64,000 nucleotides of DNA from the NCBI GenBank assembly GCA_030323885.1, contig CM059194.1, positions 22,618,780 through 22,682,779 of the forward strand, given 5' to 3'. The notes under the pieces are model-generated. The model made no database searches. It saw nothing but the letters and a program-made list of their open reading frames with translations, and was not told the DNA's origin. The translations under genes and the position numbers were made by a program. Below are positions 21,042 through 32,092 of this stretch, in pieces; the stretch's first letter is position 1, and each line of letters begins with the position of its first letter. The DNA is from Branchipolynoe longqiensis. Lineage: Eukaryota; Annelida; Polychaeta; Phyllodocida; Polynoidae.

Positions 21042-21890
21042 AGTTGCATAGTCCGATGGCTTCGAGCTTCTGTCATTTTCTGAGATCAAACTACATTATA
21101 ACCCCGTTAAACCAAACTTGAAGGGACCCTAGAAATCTGTTTGGATTAACCGATCATTGGTTTAACCGAGCTTTGGCTTCGACTTTGACTTGGCTTTGGC
21201 AAAAATGTGGGTGCATTATAAATGCAATATACAATGTATGTGGACACTTTGATTATTGTTTTTTATGTATATACAGTATAACCAAGTTAAACCAGGCTCA
21301 GTTAAACAAAACGATCGGTTAATCCAAACATTTTTCGGCAACCCGGCAAAATACTACCATTTATCATATAAAAAAGTCTCAGATGACCTTATAACCACAT
21401 GAAAGTTCGGTTTAACCACACGGTAAGTGGCCTGGGGCCCGACAATTTTGTTTGGATTAACCGATAGTTTGGATTAACCGACTTTGGTTTAACCACCTTT
21501 TTTATATGATAAATGGTAGTATTTTGCCGGGCCGCCGAAAAAAGTTTGGATTAACCGATCGTTTGGTTTAACCGAGCTTGGTTTAACGGGGTTGTACTGT
21601 ATGAGGTTGATTCCTATATAATCTACTTTACTTTAGGTTGAAGTAACTTTTATTTTAAATGGCTAACTTGTGAGATATTTGAAGTGGAAACATGTCAATT
21701 TAATTTTGGCAAGCATGCCAAAACTCTGACCCCGTAGGCTTCTGCAGTGACAGGTTCTATTGAATTGCTTCAGTATTATTCCCTTGTGGGGCAATTGTTT
21801 AATAAGGACATCACTATCCTATATGTAGAATTAAATCTAGATAATTGTTTTGGTTTTGGAAATTTGATGTTTTTATCGGACTATGCAGCT
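21042..21890 (-). mobile_element. TTAA-type MITE interrupted by a pogo-like element
   Basis: Left end AGTTGCATAGTCCGATGG, right end complement of AAGCTGCATAGTCCGATAA; internal landmarks AAGTAACTTTTATTTTAAAT, TTTTGGCAAGCATGCC and AATCTAGATAATTGTTTTGG. The block 21091-21601 is foreign to the family consensus. Confidence 0.85.
21091..21601. mobile_element. pogo/Tigger-like palindromic elements
   Basis: From 21279, CAGTATAACCAAGTTAAACC pairs with GGTTTAACGGGGTTGTACTG ending near 21599, each next to TA. The arms are about 100 bp and include TACCATTTATCATATAAAA and its inverse. The stretch 21091-21275 is a partial second copy. TA-flanked CAGTAYAACC ends fit the pogo branch of Tc1/mariner. Confidence 0.75.
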
Positions 21891-21944
21891 TTGATACATC
21901 TCACAGATGGTGGTCAGTGATAAGTTTCTTGAGATAGACGAATT

Positions 21945-22257
21945 TTGTTGGTTGTTGGAATATTACATCATCGCAACATCTAAGGTCATATCAGGATGGG
22001 TACCGATTTGCGATAGTGCACACTCATGGTGACTTTATAATGCTGCCCCACTGAGAAATCAGACTTCTGACACCATGACCCAATATTCCACTCAGTCACA
22101 TTATCCCAACACTGAGCAAACCAGTCTTTGTCCTATCCTAGTATTGCTGAACGCCAGGCTAGGAAGTGACAACTATCAATTTTATAAGTCATTGGTTTGA
22201 CTCGATCAGGAACCAAACTCCTGATCTCCCACACGGGAGATTCGATTCGGCCACTGC
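21945..22257 (-). mobile_element. Main tRNA-SINE
   Basis: Tail TTGGTTGTTGGAATATTAC, core and head (complement of GTGGCCGAATCGAATC) are all recognisable. The head has a short deletion between the A and B boxes. Confidence 0.85.
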
Positions 22258-22309
22258 CCCAGATAAAAAAAATAAATCTGAGGAAATATTGGGACAAAAG
22301 ACCACCAAA

Positions 22310-22570
22310 AGCCCAGGTTCGAGAAGATGCTGACATCACGTGACTCGGTGGTGACGACGTGACGTCATTGGGCGCGGTGCTGACGTGCCAGCATTGGGTG
22401 GGGGGGGGGGGGGGCGATGGCGCCGTCTGGTGTTAACGCCCAGAGTGACGACAAGTCGGGTCCAGTACGCCACCTGGTGGTTCACGTCAGACGACACCTA
22501 GCGGTGCCCACGAGAACTGCTCACCCCACCACTGACCCCAGTTGACCTCGTGGCCCGCCACTTGGCCACC
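22310..22570. other. Non-repetitive island with E-box and CTCF-like motifs
   Basis: Contains CATCACGTGACTCGG near 22333, CGTGACGTCATTGG (CRE-like) near 22358, a poly-G run, and the CTCF-like site at 22467. No repeat match within the window. Confidence 0.4.
22467..22480 (-). promoter_or_regulatory. CTCF-like core motif
   Basis: ACGCCACCTGGTGG reads CCACCAGGTGGCGT on the minus strand, a close match to the CTCF core. A second, weaker ACACCTAGCGGTGCC lies 25 bp downstream. Confidence 0.4.
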
Positions 22571-22870
22571 CTACCTCAATACTTTTTCTTTTTTTTTGCT
22601 GTTGGTAAATGTTTATTCTGCGGAATAAAGTTCTTTCATCAGAGCCGAAGGACTGGTCTTCCTAGCCATTTTTCAATTTGTGATTATTTACAAAAAAAAT
22701 GGTATATAAACTAAGGTATAGGAAAGGGTTTTCGACAGAGGATAAAATGGGTAAAATTCCATAACCTTAAATTTCATGAGGATACGACTCTGTACCGTCA
22801 AATTGTTGGGATAATTTTTTTTAAAGTTCTTCAAGGAGGCAGAGACAAAAAAGCCAGCATCATTTAGACT
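22571..22870. other. No recognisable feature
   Basis: AT-rich sequence. TGTTTATTCTGCGGAATAAAGTT near 22610 forms a small palindrome. Nothing else stands out. Confidence 0.3.
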
Positions 22871-22874
22871 GTCA

Positions 22875-23460
22875 AGGCCTGGTCACATACACGATTAGTG
22901 AACGTAGTTGAGGCTAACCTATTTGAACGTACTTGAACGTAGTTGAACATAGTTGAATGTAGTTGAACATACCGGCATTCATACTTCTCCGTGTTGAGAA
23001 CGTGATAAGAATGTGTGTGGGACGTGAGTTCTGATTTAAGCTTTGGACATGTTCAAAAGAGAGGTATGTTTGAGGCAGACATAGCCTCTGTGATGATAAC
23101 ATAATCTAGCATACTCTAGCACACTCTAGTTTACTTCTTACTGTACTCTAGTGTACTATGGCGTACTCTAGCATACTCTAGCGTACTTTGACCCACACAA
23201 AACCTTGGCCTTTCTGCCATAGTCACATAGCCGTTAGTGGACGAAGTTGAATGTAGTTGAACATAGTTGAACATAGTGGAGAGTAACATAGTTCAACGCA
23301 GTTGGATGTACCGGGATCCGTACTGTAACATATTTATCCATACTATTAGGTGGGTGATCAACCAAAACCTGCCATACCTTAACGTACTTTTACATAGTGA
23401 TAGCACATTTCTCCCACGTTAATGACCAGCTATAGCATACTCAGTTACTATGCAACAGTG
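22875..23460. mobile_element. Harbinger-like element arm(s) with GTAGTTGAA repeats
   Basis: AGGCCTGGTCACATACACG at 22875 resembles the (G/T)TCACAC termini seen elsewhere. The interior is dense in ACGTAGTTGAAC and then TACTCTAGCATAC units. A second start-like GCCATAGTCACATAGCCG is at about 23217. I could not find the matching right end, so the limits are uncertain. Confidence 0.45.
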
Positions 23461-23594
23461 ATCATAGCAGTCTTCATAATTGAACAAGTGATGTGAAAAA
23501 AATAATACTAAACTGAAATCTTCTGGGTGAGTACCCCCAGATGCCCCCCCCCCCCAAATTTTGCGGAAACCCTACAAGGTGAGCAGTTGAAACG

Positions 23595-23692
23595 CATACA
23601 CATACGCATATGCATACACATATGCATACACATGTGCATACACATATGCATACACATACGCATACACATGCGCATACACATACCCACAAACA
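23595..23692 (+). repeat. CATACACATATG minisatellite
   Basis: Alternating GCATACACAT and ATGCATACAC units about 12 bp long. Methionine/cysteine frames on the minus strand are artefacts. Confidence 0.9.
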
Positions 23693-23855
23693 CTGAACAA
23701 CGTCCTAGCTTGCTCTACAATATTGCCATTGCTCGCAGCACCCTCCATGACACGGGAGCCATGACCAGAATCATGTACATGCTCAGCCCTGCATGGTACT
23801 GAACCTACGCTGTGTGTACAGCACTACTGGGATATTTTTAAATGTGTAAGTCTAA

Positions 23856-24030
23856 AGCCCTGTTCACACACACACGTTAAGTTGGCTCATCTAGTTTGCC
23901 TCATCTAGCTCAAAATGCATGTGTGAACGCGCCACTGAGGCGAATTAGGGCTGAGTCGGCTGAGTCGACTCAACTTTCTTCGTGAGGTGGATTAGATGAG
24001 GCAAACTAGTTGAGTTGTGTGAACGGGGCT
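23856..24030. mobile_element. Short Harbinger-like MITE (175 bp)
   Basis: Ends AGCCCTGTTCACACAC and complement of AGCCCCGTTCACACAA; flanks TAA and TGA (one mismatch). The interior repeats the family motif GCTCATCTAGTTTGCCTC in both orientations (GAGGCAAACTAGTTGAG). Confidence 0.75.
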
Positions 24031-24289
24031 TGAGGCATCGCGGTCATCCAAAGTTTTCAACATTTTCACAGCCGTACAAAGCGTACTACTTTTACAGACC
24101 CCGCCTCCCCCCCCCCCCATCAAAGTAGTACACATGAACATTTTAATACAGAATATAAAGTACGCTGAAAAACATGAACATTATATTCAACGATCAAACT
24201 TGTACTTGACTGACACATGCTTAATCTTTGTACGACTGTGAAAATGCTGAAAACTTTGGATGACCCCTTAAATACCAGGCATGGTGTTT

Positions 24290-24930
24290 GTTGGTTTGGG
24301 TTTTATTTGGGTGCCAACTTGTGACTCATGGCGACTTTATGGTGTTGCCTCACTGGGAGACATTGGACCAGAGGGGATCTATACTGGGGATGGCCGAATG
24401 ACTTGAGCGCCCGTCTCCCATTTTGGCAGATTGTGGGATTTGAACTCACAGGTTCGAACCCTGGTGGAGTCAAACCAATGATTTAGAAATTCATACTTGT
24501 CGCTTCCGAGCCAGGCGCTCTGCATTAATAGGATAAGGCAAGGACTGGCTGGCTCAGTGTCAGGATAATGTGACTGAGTGGGATAGCAGGCATGTGGCTT
24601 GCAGCCTGGTCTCCCAGTGGGGCAGCACTATAAAGTTGCCATCAGTGCGCACTGTCACACGTCGATACCCATCCTGTTGACTTTAGATGTTCCCAGGAGG
24701 TGAAACTCCTATAACCAACCAACCATTCAGAGACTGGGCCGACAGTACCGTGACTCAGTATGCCATACAGTCCTTGTCCTATCCTAGTGAAGCCGAGCGC
24801 CAGGCTAGATAGCGACAAGTATCCATTTTGTAAGTCGTTGGTTTGACTCTGCTGGGGTTTGAACCAACAACTTCCCACATGGGAAACCAGCCAGCACTCT
24901 CTTACCGATTCAGCTATGCCATCCGGTGAC
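24290..24930 (-). mobile_element. Main tRNA-SINE split by a younger SINE
   Basis: The tail-side piece (24290-24375, ending GGGAGACATTGG) and head-side piece (24726-24930, GACTGGGCCGACAG through the complement of ATGGCATAGCTGAATCGG) are separated by a complete copy in the other direction. Confidence 0.75.
24379..24725 (+). mobile_element. Main tRNA-SINE inside another SINE
   Basis: Full order: GGGGATGGCCGAATGACTTG, B box AGGTTCGAACCCTGG, core, tail ending ACTCCTATAACCAACCAACC. The direct flanks are too diverged for me to define the duplication. Confidence 0.85.
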
Positions 24931-24937
24931 TGGCATA

Positions 24938-25281
24938 ATGGTTGCTTGTTGGAGTTTTACGTCCTGACAACATCTAAGGTCATATCAAGACGGGTACCGA
25001 ATTGTGACAGTGTGCACTCAAGGCGACTTTATAGTGCTCGCCTGCTGGGAAATCAGGCCACCAGCACCATGACCCGATATCCAACTCAGTCACATTATCC
25101 GGACACTGACCTAACCAGTATTTGTCCTATTCTATTAGTATTAGTATTAATGCCGAGCGTCAGGCTAGGAAGTGACAAGTATCAATGTTATAAGTTATTG
25201 GTTTAACTCGACCGGGAACCGAAATCCCGATCGCTCGCACCCGAGGCCCGCGTTCTACCGATTCGGCCACCGCGCCTGGTG
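24938..25281 (-). mobile_element. Main tRNA-SINE, second head type
   Basis: Tail complement TTGTTGGAGTTTTACGTCC; head on the minus strand reads GCGCGGTGGCCGAATCGGTA with B box GGGATTTCGGTTCCC. Contains a TATTAG duplication near 25132. Confidence 0.9.
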
Positions 25282-25394
25282 GAAACCTCACAAATCACCA
25301 CCAAATCACTCCAATGCGCACGCGTCTCTTTTCCTAGTCACGTGACTTTCCAATTATCACTTTGGGCGGCTAATTAAACACCAAACAGGCTACT

Positions 25395-26012
25395 CGCTTC
25401 TACGAATGATTTCTTTTCATGTAATGTTCTACAAATGATTTCTTTTAATGCAATGTTCTACGAATGATTTCTTTTAATGTCATGTTCTACGAAAGATTTT
25501 GTTCAATGTAATGTTCTGCGAATGATTTCTTTTAATGTCATGTTCTACGAAAGATTTCTTTTAATGTAATGTTCTACGAATGATTTTGTTCAATGTAATG
25601 TTCTGCGAATGATTTCTTTTAATGTAATGTTCTACAAATGATTTCTTTTAATGTAATGTTCTACGAATGATTTCTTTTAATGTCATGTTCTACGAATGAT
25701 TTCTTTTAATGTAATGTTCTACGAATGATTTTGTTCAATGTAATGTTCTGCGAATGATTTCTTTTAATGTAATGTTCTACGAATGATTTCTTTTAATGTC
25801 ATGTTCTACGAATGATTTCTTTTAATGTAATGTTCTACGAATGATTTTGTTCAATGTAATGTTCTGCGAATGATTTCTTTTAATGTAATGTTCTACAAAT
25901 GATTTTTGTTTAATGTAATGTTCTGCGAATGATTTCTTTTAATGCAATGTTCTGCGAATGATTTCTTTTAATGTCATGTTCTACGAATGATTTCTTTTAA
26001 TGTAATGTTCCA
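25395..26012 (+). repeat. 29-bp minisatellite, ~21 units
   Basis: Unit GAATGATTTCTTTTAATGTA + ATGTTCTAC. Variant units with GATTTTGTTCAATG recur every few repeats, a sign of multi-unit duplication within the array. It ends at TTCCATTTATC. Confidence 0.95.
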
Positions 26013-26159
26013 TTTATCAGCACCGCCTTGTTACACATACATTGTCGCCCTTTTTCAATTATAAGTTAAACAATTGTTCTGCAGCGTTCATATTGTTTTG
26101 TGTTTCGTCGAATCGAGCAGATGGTGGCACGCTCCCGACTGCTCGGCGTTCCAGTAATG

Positions 26160-26200
26160 AGTGTGTGAGTGTGTGTGTGTGTGTGTGGGGGGGGGGGGTT
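26160..26200 (+). repeat. GT microsatellite with poly-G
   Basis: GAGTGTGTGTGTGTG followed by a G run. The same arrangement recurs at 26638-26665 together with CTTTTTAGAACACACA, so a block of ~100 bp (26150-26310 and 26630-26790) is duplicated around the SINE at 26318. Confidence 0.75.
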
Positions 26201-26317
26201 GGAGCATTGATTGTTTCCTTTTCCTTTTTAGAACACACACACAAAAATGACTTCTCAATTCACAGAAAACGCAAATATATCACGCGGCTGCTAACAATTT
26301 ACAATAAGGTTCAATGT

Positions 26318-26627
26318 TGGTTGGTTGTTGGAGTTTTACATCCTGGCAACATCTAAGGTTATATATATATCAGGACGGGTACTGACTTCATGTCCACACT
26401 CATGGCGACTTTATAGTACTGCCCCACTGGGAAATATCCCACTGTCACAATATCCTGACACTGCGCTAACCAGTCCTTGCCCTATCCTATTAGTGCGGAG
26501 TGCCAGCCTGGGAGACGACAAACTTTTATCAATTTTAAAGTCAGTGGTTTGACTCGACTGAGAACCGAACTCCCTACCTTCCACACCCGAGGCCCGCGCT
26601 CTGCCGATTAGGCCAGCGCGCCAGGTG
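26318..26627 (-). mobile_element. Main tRNA-SINE between duplicated flanks
   Basis: Tail TTGGTTGTTGGAGTTTTAC, core and second-type head (complement of GGCCTAATCGGCAGAGC). CAGTAATGA plus the GT/G block lies on both its sides (26152 and 26630), so a segment about 150 bp long was duplicated. Confidence 0.9.
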
Positions 26628-26934
26628 TACCAGTAATGAATGTGTGTGTGTGGGGGGGGGGGGGAGCATAGCTTATTTGTTTTTCCTCTTTAGAACACAC
26701 AGACAGACAGACACACACACACACAAATGACTTCCCTATTCATGGATAAGCGCAAATATATCACACGGCAGTTATCACTTTATAATAAGGTTCGAAGCTG
26801 CCAGAGTGCATTCGCCTAGAGCTGAGTGATTTGGGGTTTGCGGTCCTACAAAATCGCAGGTCATATACCAGGGCGGGCACCGACTGATGACGGCTGCATA
26901 GTGTTACCATGCCACCAACATCTTGTCAACTTTG

Positions 26935-27090
26935 GTCGGTTGGTTGGATGTTTATGGAGGGGTTTTGCATCCTAGCAACATCCAGGGGTCACATCAGGAT
27001 GGGTAGGTACACTCATGCTGGCTTTATAGTGCTGCACCCCTGGGGTACCACGACAATACATCACATTCAGTCACATTATCCTCATACTGA
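26935..27090 (-). mobile_element. SINE 3' part, cut by a microsatellite
   Basis: Tail GGGGTTTTGCATCCTAGCAAC and first core block through CACATTATCCTCATACTGA. It stops at the start of the GGGTGTGGGTGAGG array. A further degraded piece (about 26825-26900) precedes it. Confidence 0.7.
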
Positions 27091-27487
27091 CGGGTGTGGG
27101 TGAGGGTGTGGATGTGGGTGTGAGTGTGGGTGTGTAGGTGAGGGTGTGGGTGTGGGTGAGGGTGTGGGTGTGGGTGAGGGTGAGGGTGTGGGTGAGGGTG
27201 AGTGAGGGTGAGGGTATGTGGTGAGGCTGATGGTATGTGGGTGTGAGTATAGGTGGTGTGTGGGTGTGAGTGGGAGTGTAGGTGGGGGTGGGGTGTGGTG
27301 TAGGTTGGGCTGAGGGTAAGGGTCTGGGTGTGGGTGAGGGTGTGGGTGAGGGTGTGGGTGCGGGTGAGTGAGGGTGAGGGTGTATGGGTGTGAGTGAGGG
27401 TAGGGTGTGGGTGTGTGGGTGTGAGTGTAGGTAGTGTGTGGGTGTGAGTGTGAGTGTAGGTGGGGTGGGGTGTGGGTGGGGCTGAGG
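27091..27487 (+). repeat. GGTGTGGGTGAGG minisatellite
   Basis: Mixed GGGTGAGGGTGTG and GTGAGTGTAGGTGG units, with larger units of about 140 bp visible as a second round near 27350-27480. Confidence 0.95.
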
Positions 27488-28240
27488 GTACCACACTCCG
27501 CCACACCACTACACTCTGCCACACCACCACACCACCACCACCACCACACCACCACCACCACTACCACACCACCACCACCACACCACCACCACCACACCGC
27601 CATCACACCACCACCACCACCACATCACCACACTTTCACCACAACACCATCACACCACCACCACACCATACTCCACCACACCACACCACCACCACACCAC
27701 CACCACACCACCACCACACCACCACCACCACACCACCACCACCACACAACCACCACCACACAACCACCCACTGCCAGCACACCCCCCCACACCCACCACC
27801 ACCACCACACCCACCCCCACCACACTCCGCCACACCACCACACTACCACTATCACCACCACCACTACCACACCACCACCACCACACCACCCCCACACCAC
27901 CACCACCAGCACACGACCACCACACCACCACCACCACCACCACACCACCACCACACAACTACTACCACACCACCACACTTCACCACACCACACCACCACC
28001 ACACCACCACCACCACACCACCACCATCCCACCACCACCACAGTACCACCTCATTACCACCACTACACCACCACCACACTCCACCACACCACTACACCAC
28101 ACCACCACCACACCACCTCACCACCACCACACCACCACACCACCACCACCACCACCACACCACCACACCACCACACCACCACACCACCACACCACCACAC
28201 CACCACCACACCACCACCACCACCACACCACCACCACCAG
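27488..28240 (+). repeat. (CCACCA)n array, 750 bp
   Basis: Nearly all CCACCA with CACACC variants. It yields histidine/threonine/proline frames on one strand and valine/tryptophan/cysteine/glycine frames on the other, none of which is a gene. Confidence 0.98.
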
Positions 28241-28375
28241 TGCACTGTGTTCTGACGGGCGTTTAGGAGCCGAGACCTATATTCGCACACTTTGTTAATC
28301 GGAGCGATGCCTGTCCGCCATTTTGTAAGTATTTATTTTCTTTCAAGTGGCTGGTGATACATTGGACATAGGTGC
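28241..28375. other. Short unique segment with YY1-like motif
   Basis: Between two arrays lies unique sequence with GTCCGCCATTTTGTAAGT at about 28314-28331: a YY1-like CCGCCATTTT overlapping a GTAAGT that resembles a splice donor. No open exon precedes it that I can support. Confidence 0.2.
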
Positions 28376-28818
28376 CAACCGAGACCAACTGCCGCACCCC
28401 TCTCCCCCTTCCCTCTCTCCTTTCCTGCTGCTCTCTCCTCACCCCCCCCCCCTCCTCCCCTCTCCTTTCCTGCTGCTCCCCCCCACTCCTCCCCCTCCAT
28501 TCCTCTCTCCCTTCCGGCTGCTCTCCCCCTCCCTCCCCTCTCCCTTCCTGCTGCTATTCGCCACCCCGGCTCCTCCCCCTCTCCTTTCCTGCTGCTCCCC
28601 CACACTCCTCCCTCCCTTCCTGCTGCTCTTCTCCCCCGCTCCTCCCCCTCTCCCTTCCTGCTGCTCTTCGCCACCCCGGCTCCCCCCCCTCTCCTTTCCT
28701 GCTGCTCCCCCACACTTCTCCCCTCAATTCATCTCTCCTTTCCCGCCGCTCTCACCCGCTCCCTCCCCTCTCACTTCCTGCTGCTCTCACTCCCTTTCTC
28801 CCTCCTCCTTCCCTGGAT
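28376..28818 (+). repeat. Pyrimidine-rich ~45-bp minisatellite
   Basis: Repeated CTCCCCCTCTCCTTTCCTGC and TGCTCTCCCCC blocks, some carrying TTCGCCACCCCGGC, giving two alternating unit types. Confidence 0.95.
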
Positions 28819-29600
28819 GATGATAATTAAGATGCGGAGGACAATATAATAAAACATGATGATGATGATGATGAAGATGAGGATAACGTAGATTAGGATA
28901 ATAAAGATAAGGATAGTGAAGATAAGGAAGATGATATAATAAAACGAGATGAAAATGAAGATTAGGATAATGAAGATGGCAATGAGGAGGATATTGATAT
29001 AATAAAACAAGATGATAATAAAGATGACGATAATTAAGATGAGGCAGATCAAATACAACAATGGTAATGAAGATGATGAAATTGAAGATGACGATAATGA
29101 AGATGATGACCATGAAGATTAGGATAATGAAGATGGCAATGAGGAGGATATTGATATAATAAAACAAGATGATAATGAAGATGACGATAATTAAGATGAG
29201 GCAGATAAAATAAAAACAATGGTAATGAAGATGATGAAATTGAAGCTGACGATAATGAAGATGATGACAATGAAGATAAGGATAATGAAAATAAGAAGAA
29301 TGATATAATAAAAAAGATGATTATAACGAATATGAAGATAGTTAAGATAAGAAGGACATACAACAAGATGATAATGAAGATGAGGATAATGAAAATGAGG
29401 ATAATGAATATGAGGATAACGAATATGAGGATAACGAATATGAGGATAACGAATATGAGGATAACGAATATGAGGATAACGAATATGAGGATAACGAATA
29501 TTAGGACACTGAAGATGAGGATAATGAAGATGAGGATAATGAATATGGGGATAACGAATATGAGGATAATGAAGATGAGGAGGATATAATAAAACAGAAT
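28819..29600 (+). repeat. GATGATAAT / GAGGATAACGAATAT array
   Basis: Trinucleotide-based GAT/AAT array. A ~180-bp block (GCAATGAGGAGGATATTGAT, AATAAAACAAGATGATAA) occurs at 28978 and again at 29133, and a 15-bp unit GAGGATAACGAATAT is homogeneous at 29395-29500. Confidence 0.95.
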
Positions 29601-29759
29601 GACGTAAACCAAAAATATAGCAGAAATTCAAAACCATGATTTATTCAACTTTAACGAGACAGTGTCATAAAATCCCATCTCTCAGACACCACGCCACCCC
29701 CCCCCCCCCTACACCCCACCTCATCTAATCTTCAGAAGGAGGCATGGTGGTAGCTATTC

Positions 29760-30120
29760 CTAGATCACGCTTGCTAATCTAAGATGGCGGACAGAGCACC
29801 GGAAGTCCTGCTCGCTGTCATATCAGGTCCTAATCTACTTTGCCTTATCGATAGCGTGCTTCCGCTGAGAGATATCAACCATTGGCTTTGGCTAGAGCGC
29901 TGATAATCACCCACCCCCCCTCCTAACCCCCCCCCCCCCCCCCCCACACACACACACATCCATCCACTTCTTTCTACATCGCCCATTTAGCTTTCTCTCT
30001 GACATCCCGCCATTAGGGCGACCTTTATCGTAGCGGCGCACCCACTTCCGCCCTGCACTTCCGGTTCCAGATGTGTTACCCGACTGAGAGGCTGATTGCC
30101 GGCGAGCTTCACAAGTTGGT
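29760..30120. promoter_or_regulatory. Candidate CpG promoter (YY1 + ETS motifs)
   Basis: AAGATGGCGGAC at 29781-29792 (YY1-like), ACCGGAAGT at 29798-29806, CCACTTCCGCC near 30042 and GCACTTCCGGTT near 30055 (ETS-like) lie in 290 bp of otherwise unique DNA. This mix is common in housekeeping promoters of animals. A C-run (29926-29945) interrupts it. I see no adjacent first exon with a convincing start, so the call is tentative. Confidence 0.35.
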
Positions 30121-30133
30121 TCTTACCAGAAGG

Positions 30134-30190
30134 TTGTTTGTTTGCTTGTTTGTTTGTTTGTTTGTTGTTTTATGTCCGAGCACTTAACAG
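30134..30190 (-). mobile_element. SINE tail fragment
   Basis: TTGTTTGTTTGTTGTTTTAT + GTCCGAGCA is the complement of the AAAC-type SINE tail, 5'-truncated, next to the TTAA element at 30207. Confidence 0.7.
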
Positions 30191-30413
30191 ATAAAGCTCG
30201 AGTTAAAGCGGCGTAGTCCGATAAAAACATCCAACTTTAAAAAAAAAATTAAAAAAACTATCTAAAAATAAAACAAAAAACCCTATCTAAATTAGAACCC
30301 ACATAGTCAACTTAAGTACTGCCATGCTTATTAAGAATTTGATTCAAATTAATAGAACCTGTTAATGCTGAAGCCTATGGTGTCAGAGTTTTTGACAGGC
30401 ACACCAGCATTAA

Positions 30414-31430
30414 AGTTGCATAGTCCGATGGTTTAGAATTTCTGTCATTTTCTGAGATAAATACATTAGCTTGATCGCTATAGACTACCTTAAGGCCCTA
30501 TCACACTACGACATAACGACGTCGATGTAGGGAGAACGTGAAGAACGTTGAACGTCTCGGCGTAGTATGCAAATTTGGGCACAAGTTGAACGTGGATGCA
30601 GCATAGTGGACGAGAGCGTAACGTCGGTAAAGCGTAGTGTCCCATCATTCAACGAGAGAGGTCAACGTAATGACGATCACGGAACGTTATGAACGTTATT
30701 CCATCGCCAGAAGAATGTTACGTGACGTTAGCTACGTCATGAGACGTTGAACGTACGTTGAATGCACGTTCTCCTGATGTTCTCCTGACGTTCTCCTGAC
30801 TTTCCCATTACGCCGCATGGACGTTTCCACTGGCTTTAATGTGGGTCAATGAGTGGAACGTACTGGAACGTAGTGAGGAACGTTTGCCTAACGTCCGTTT
30901 AACATCATTGACGTTCGCTGAACGTGAACAGAACGTACGGCGAACGTAAACCCTTACGTTCGAGCTACGTCAAAACTTTTGAACATGTCCAAAACCTCGA
31001 TCTAACTCGACGTAACACTACGTAATGTGACGTAGATCGACGTCAGTCTAACGTCATTATGACGTCATCATAACGTAATCCAACGTACCTCAACGTAATG
31101 ACGAAATATCACCACGTTAGGCTCACGTTCGCTCATTACGTTGTAGTGTGACAGGGGTATTACTTTAGTTTGAAGTGACTTTTATTTTACATGCTTAATT
31201 TTGGAGATATTTGAAATACAACCATGCAAAATTAATTTTGGCAAGCACGCCAAAACTCTGACACCATAGGCATCTGCAATAACAGGTCCTCTTAAATTGC
31301 ATCTGTATTCCTTTCAGTGTGATGATACATGTTTAATGAGTGCACCAGTATCTAAGTTAGATATGTAGAATCAAATCTAGATAATTGTTTTGGTTTTGAA
31401 AATTGGATATTTTCTTCGGACAATGCAAAT
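30414..31430 (-). mobile_element. Inner TTAA-type MITE
   Basis: AGTTGCATAGTCCGATGG at the left and ATTTGCATTGTCCGAAGA on the opposite strand at the right; TTAA at 30410-30413 and 31431-31434. TTAA duplications are known for piggyBac and Kolobok; the ends do not start CCC as piggyBac ends do. It is itself interrupted by 30493-31159. Confidence 0.85.
30493..31159. mobile_element. Harbinger-like element with ACGT-rich interior
   Basis: Ends AGGCCCTATCACACTACG and complement of TACCCCTGTCACACTACA, TTA at 30490-30492 and 31160-31162. The host sequence is a TTAA MITE whose consensus (CTACCTTACTTTAG) confirms a 3-bp duplication. The interior is filled with AACGT words (GAACGTTGAACGT, CTGAACGTGAACAG) in both directions. 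667 bp, no transposase. Confidence 0.9.
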
Positions 31431-31679
31431 TTAACTTAGCATGTTTACACTTCAAATATCACTGAAGTTAGTCATTTCAAATGAAAGTTACTTCAAACTA
31501 ATTAATGTAAGGTACATTTTCACAATCAACCTAATCTATTTATCTCTGGAAATGACACAGACTCAAAAACCATCGGCCTATGCAATATTAATGATGTGTA
31601 TTCCGAGCTGCTGTTCGCTGGTCCCCCCGTGTCCCTGATACTGCTAGTTATATATTGTACTGAAGGCCTCGTGCTTTAA

Positions 31680-31938
31680 AGCTGCATAGTCCGATGAACA
31701 AAAACCAAAACAATTATTTAGATTTGATTCTACATATCTACCTTAGATACTGATAGGGTGTTAGAGTTTTGGCAAGCTTGTCAACATTAATTTAGTATGC
31801 TTCCATTTCAAATATCTTGAAAGTTAGCGATTTAAAATAAAAGTTACTTCAAACTAAAGTAAGGTAGATTATAATGAACAATCTAATGTATTTATCTCAG
31901 AAAATGAGAGAAACTCAAAACCATTGGACTTTGCAACT
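31680..31938 (+). mobile_element. Short TTAA-type MITE
   Basis: AGCTGCATAGTCCGATGA to the complement of AGTTGCAAAGTCCAATGG, flanked by TTAA on both sides (31676-31679, 31939-31942). About 100 bp of the family middle are deleted. Confidence 0.9.
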
Positions 31939-32092
31939 TTAAACTCTCTTTAAACACATGCTTTCTGATAACTAAACTTAGTAGGGTTATCGCGCTACAT
32001 TAAACTCTTTTGTTTTTAATTTTTTTTAAGAAGCAATGTTTTCAGTGAAATTATGCTAACAACTATTTCACATTAAATAAAATAGCACTGTG

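Larger units (their letters stand above)
30207..31587 (+). mobile_element. Outer TTAA-type MITE (three-layer nest)
   Basis: Left end AGCGGCGTAGTCCGATAA follows TTAA at 30203-30206. The right part (GCATGTTTACACTTCAAATA to CATCGGCCTATGCAATA) ends at TTAA 31588-31591. The middle is replaced by the inner element 30414-31430 with its own TTAA flanks. Confidence 0.85.

Noticed and set aside
22133..22339. Small minus-strand frame with apparent hydrophobic segment
   Set aside because: It overlaps a SINE copy and its flank; frames in SINE copies differ between copies.
25395..26012. CRISPR-like array of 29-bp repeats
   Set aside because: Units are directly contiguous with no unique spacers, and the genome is eukaryotic.
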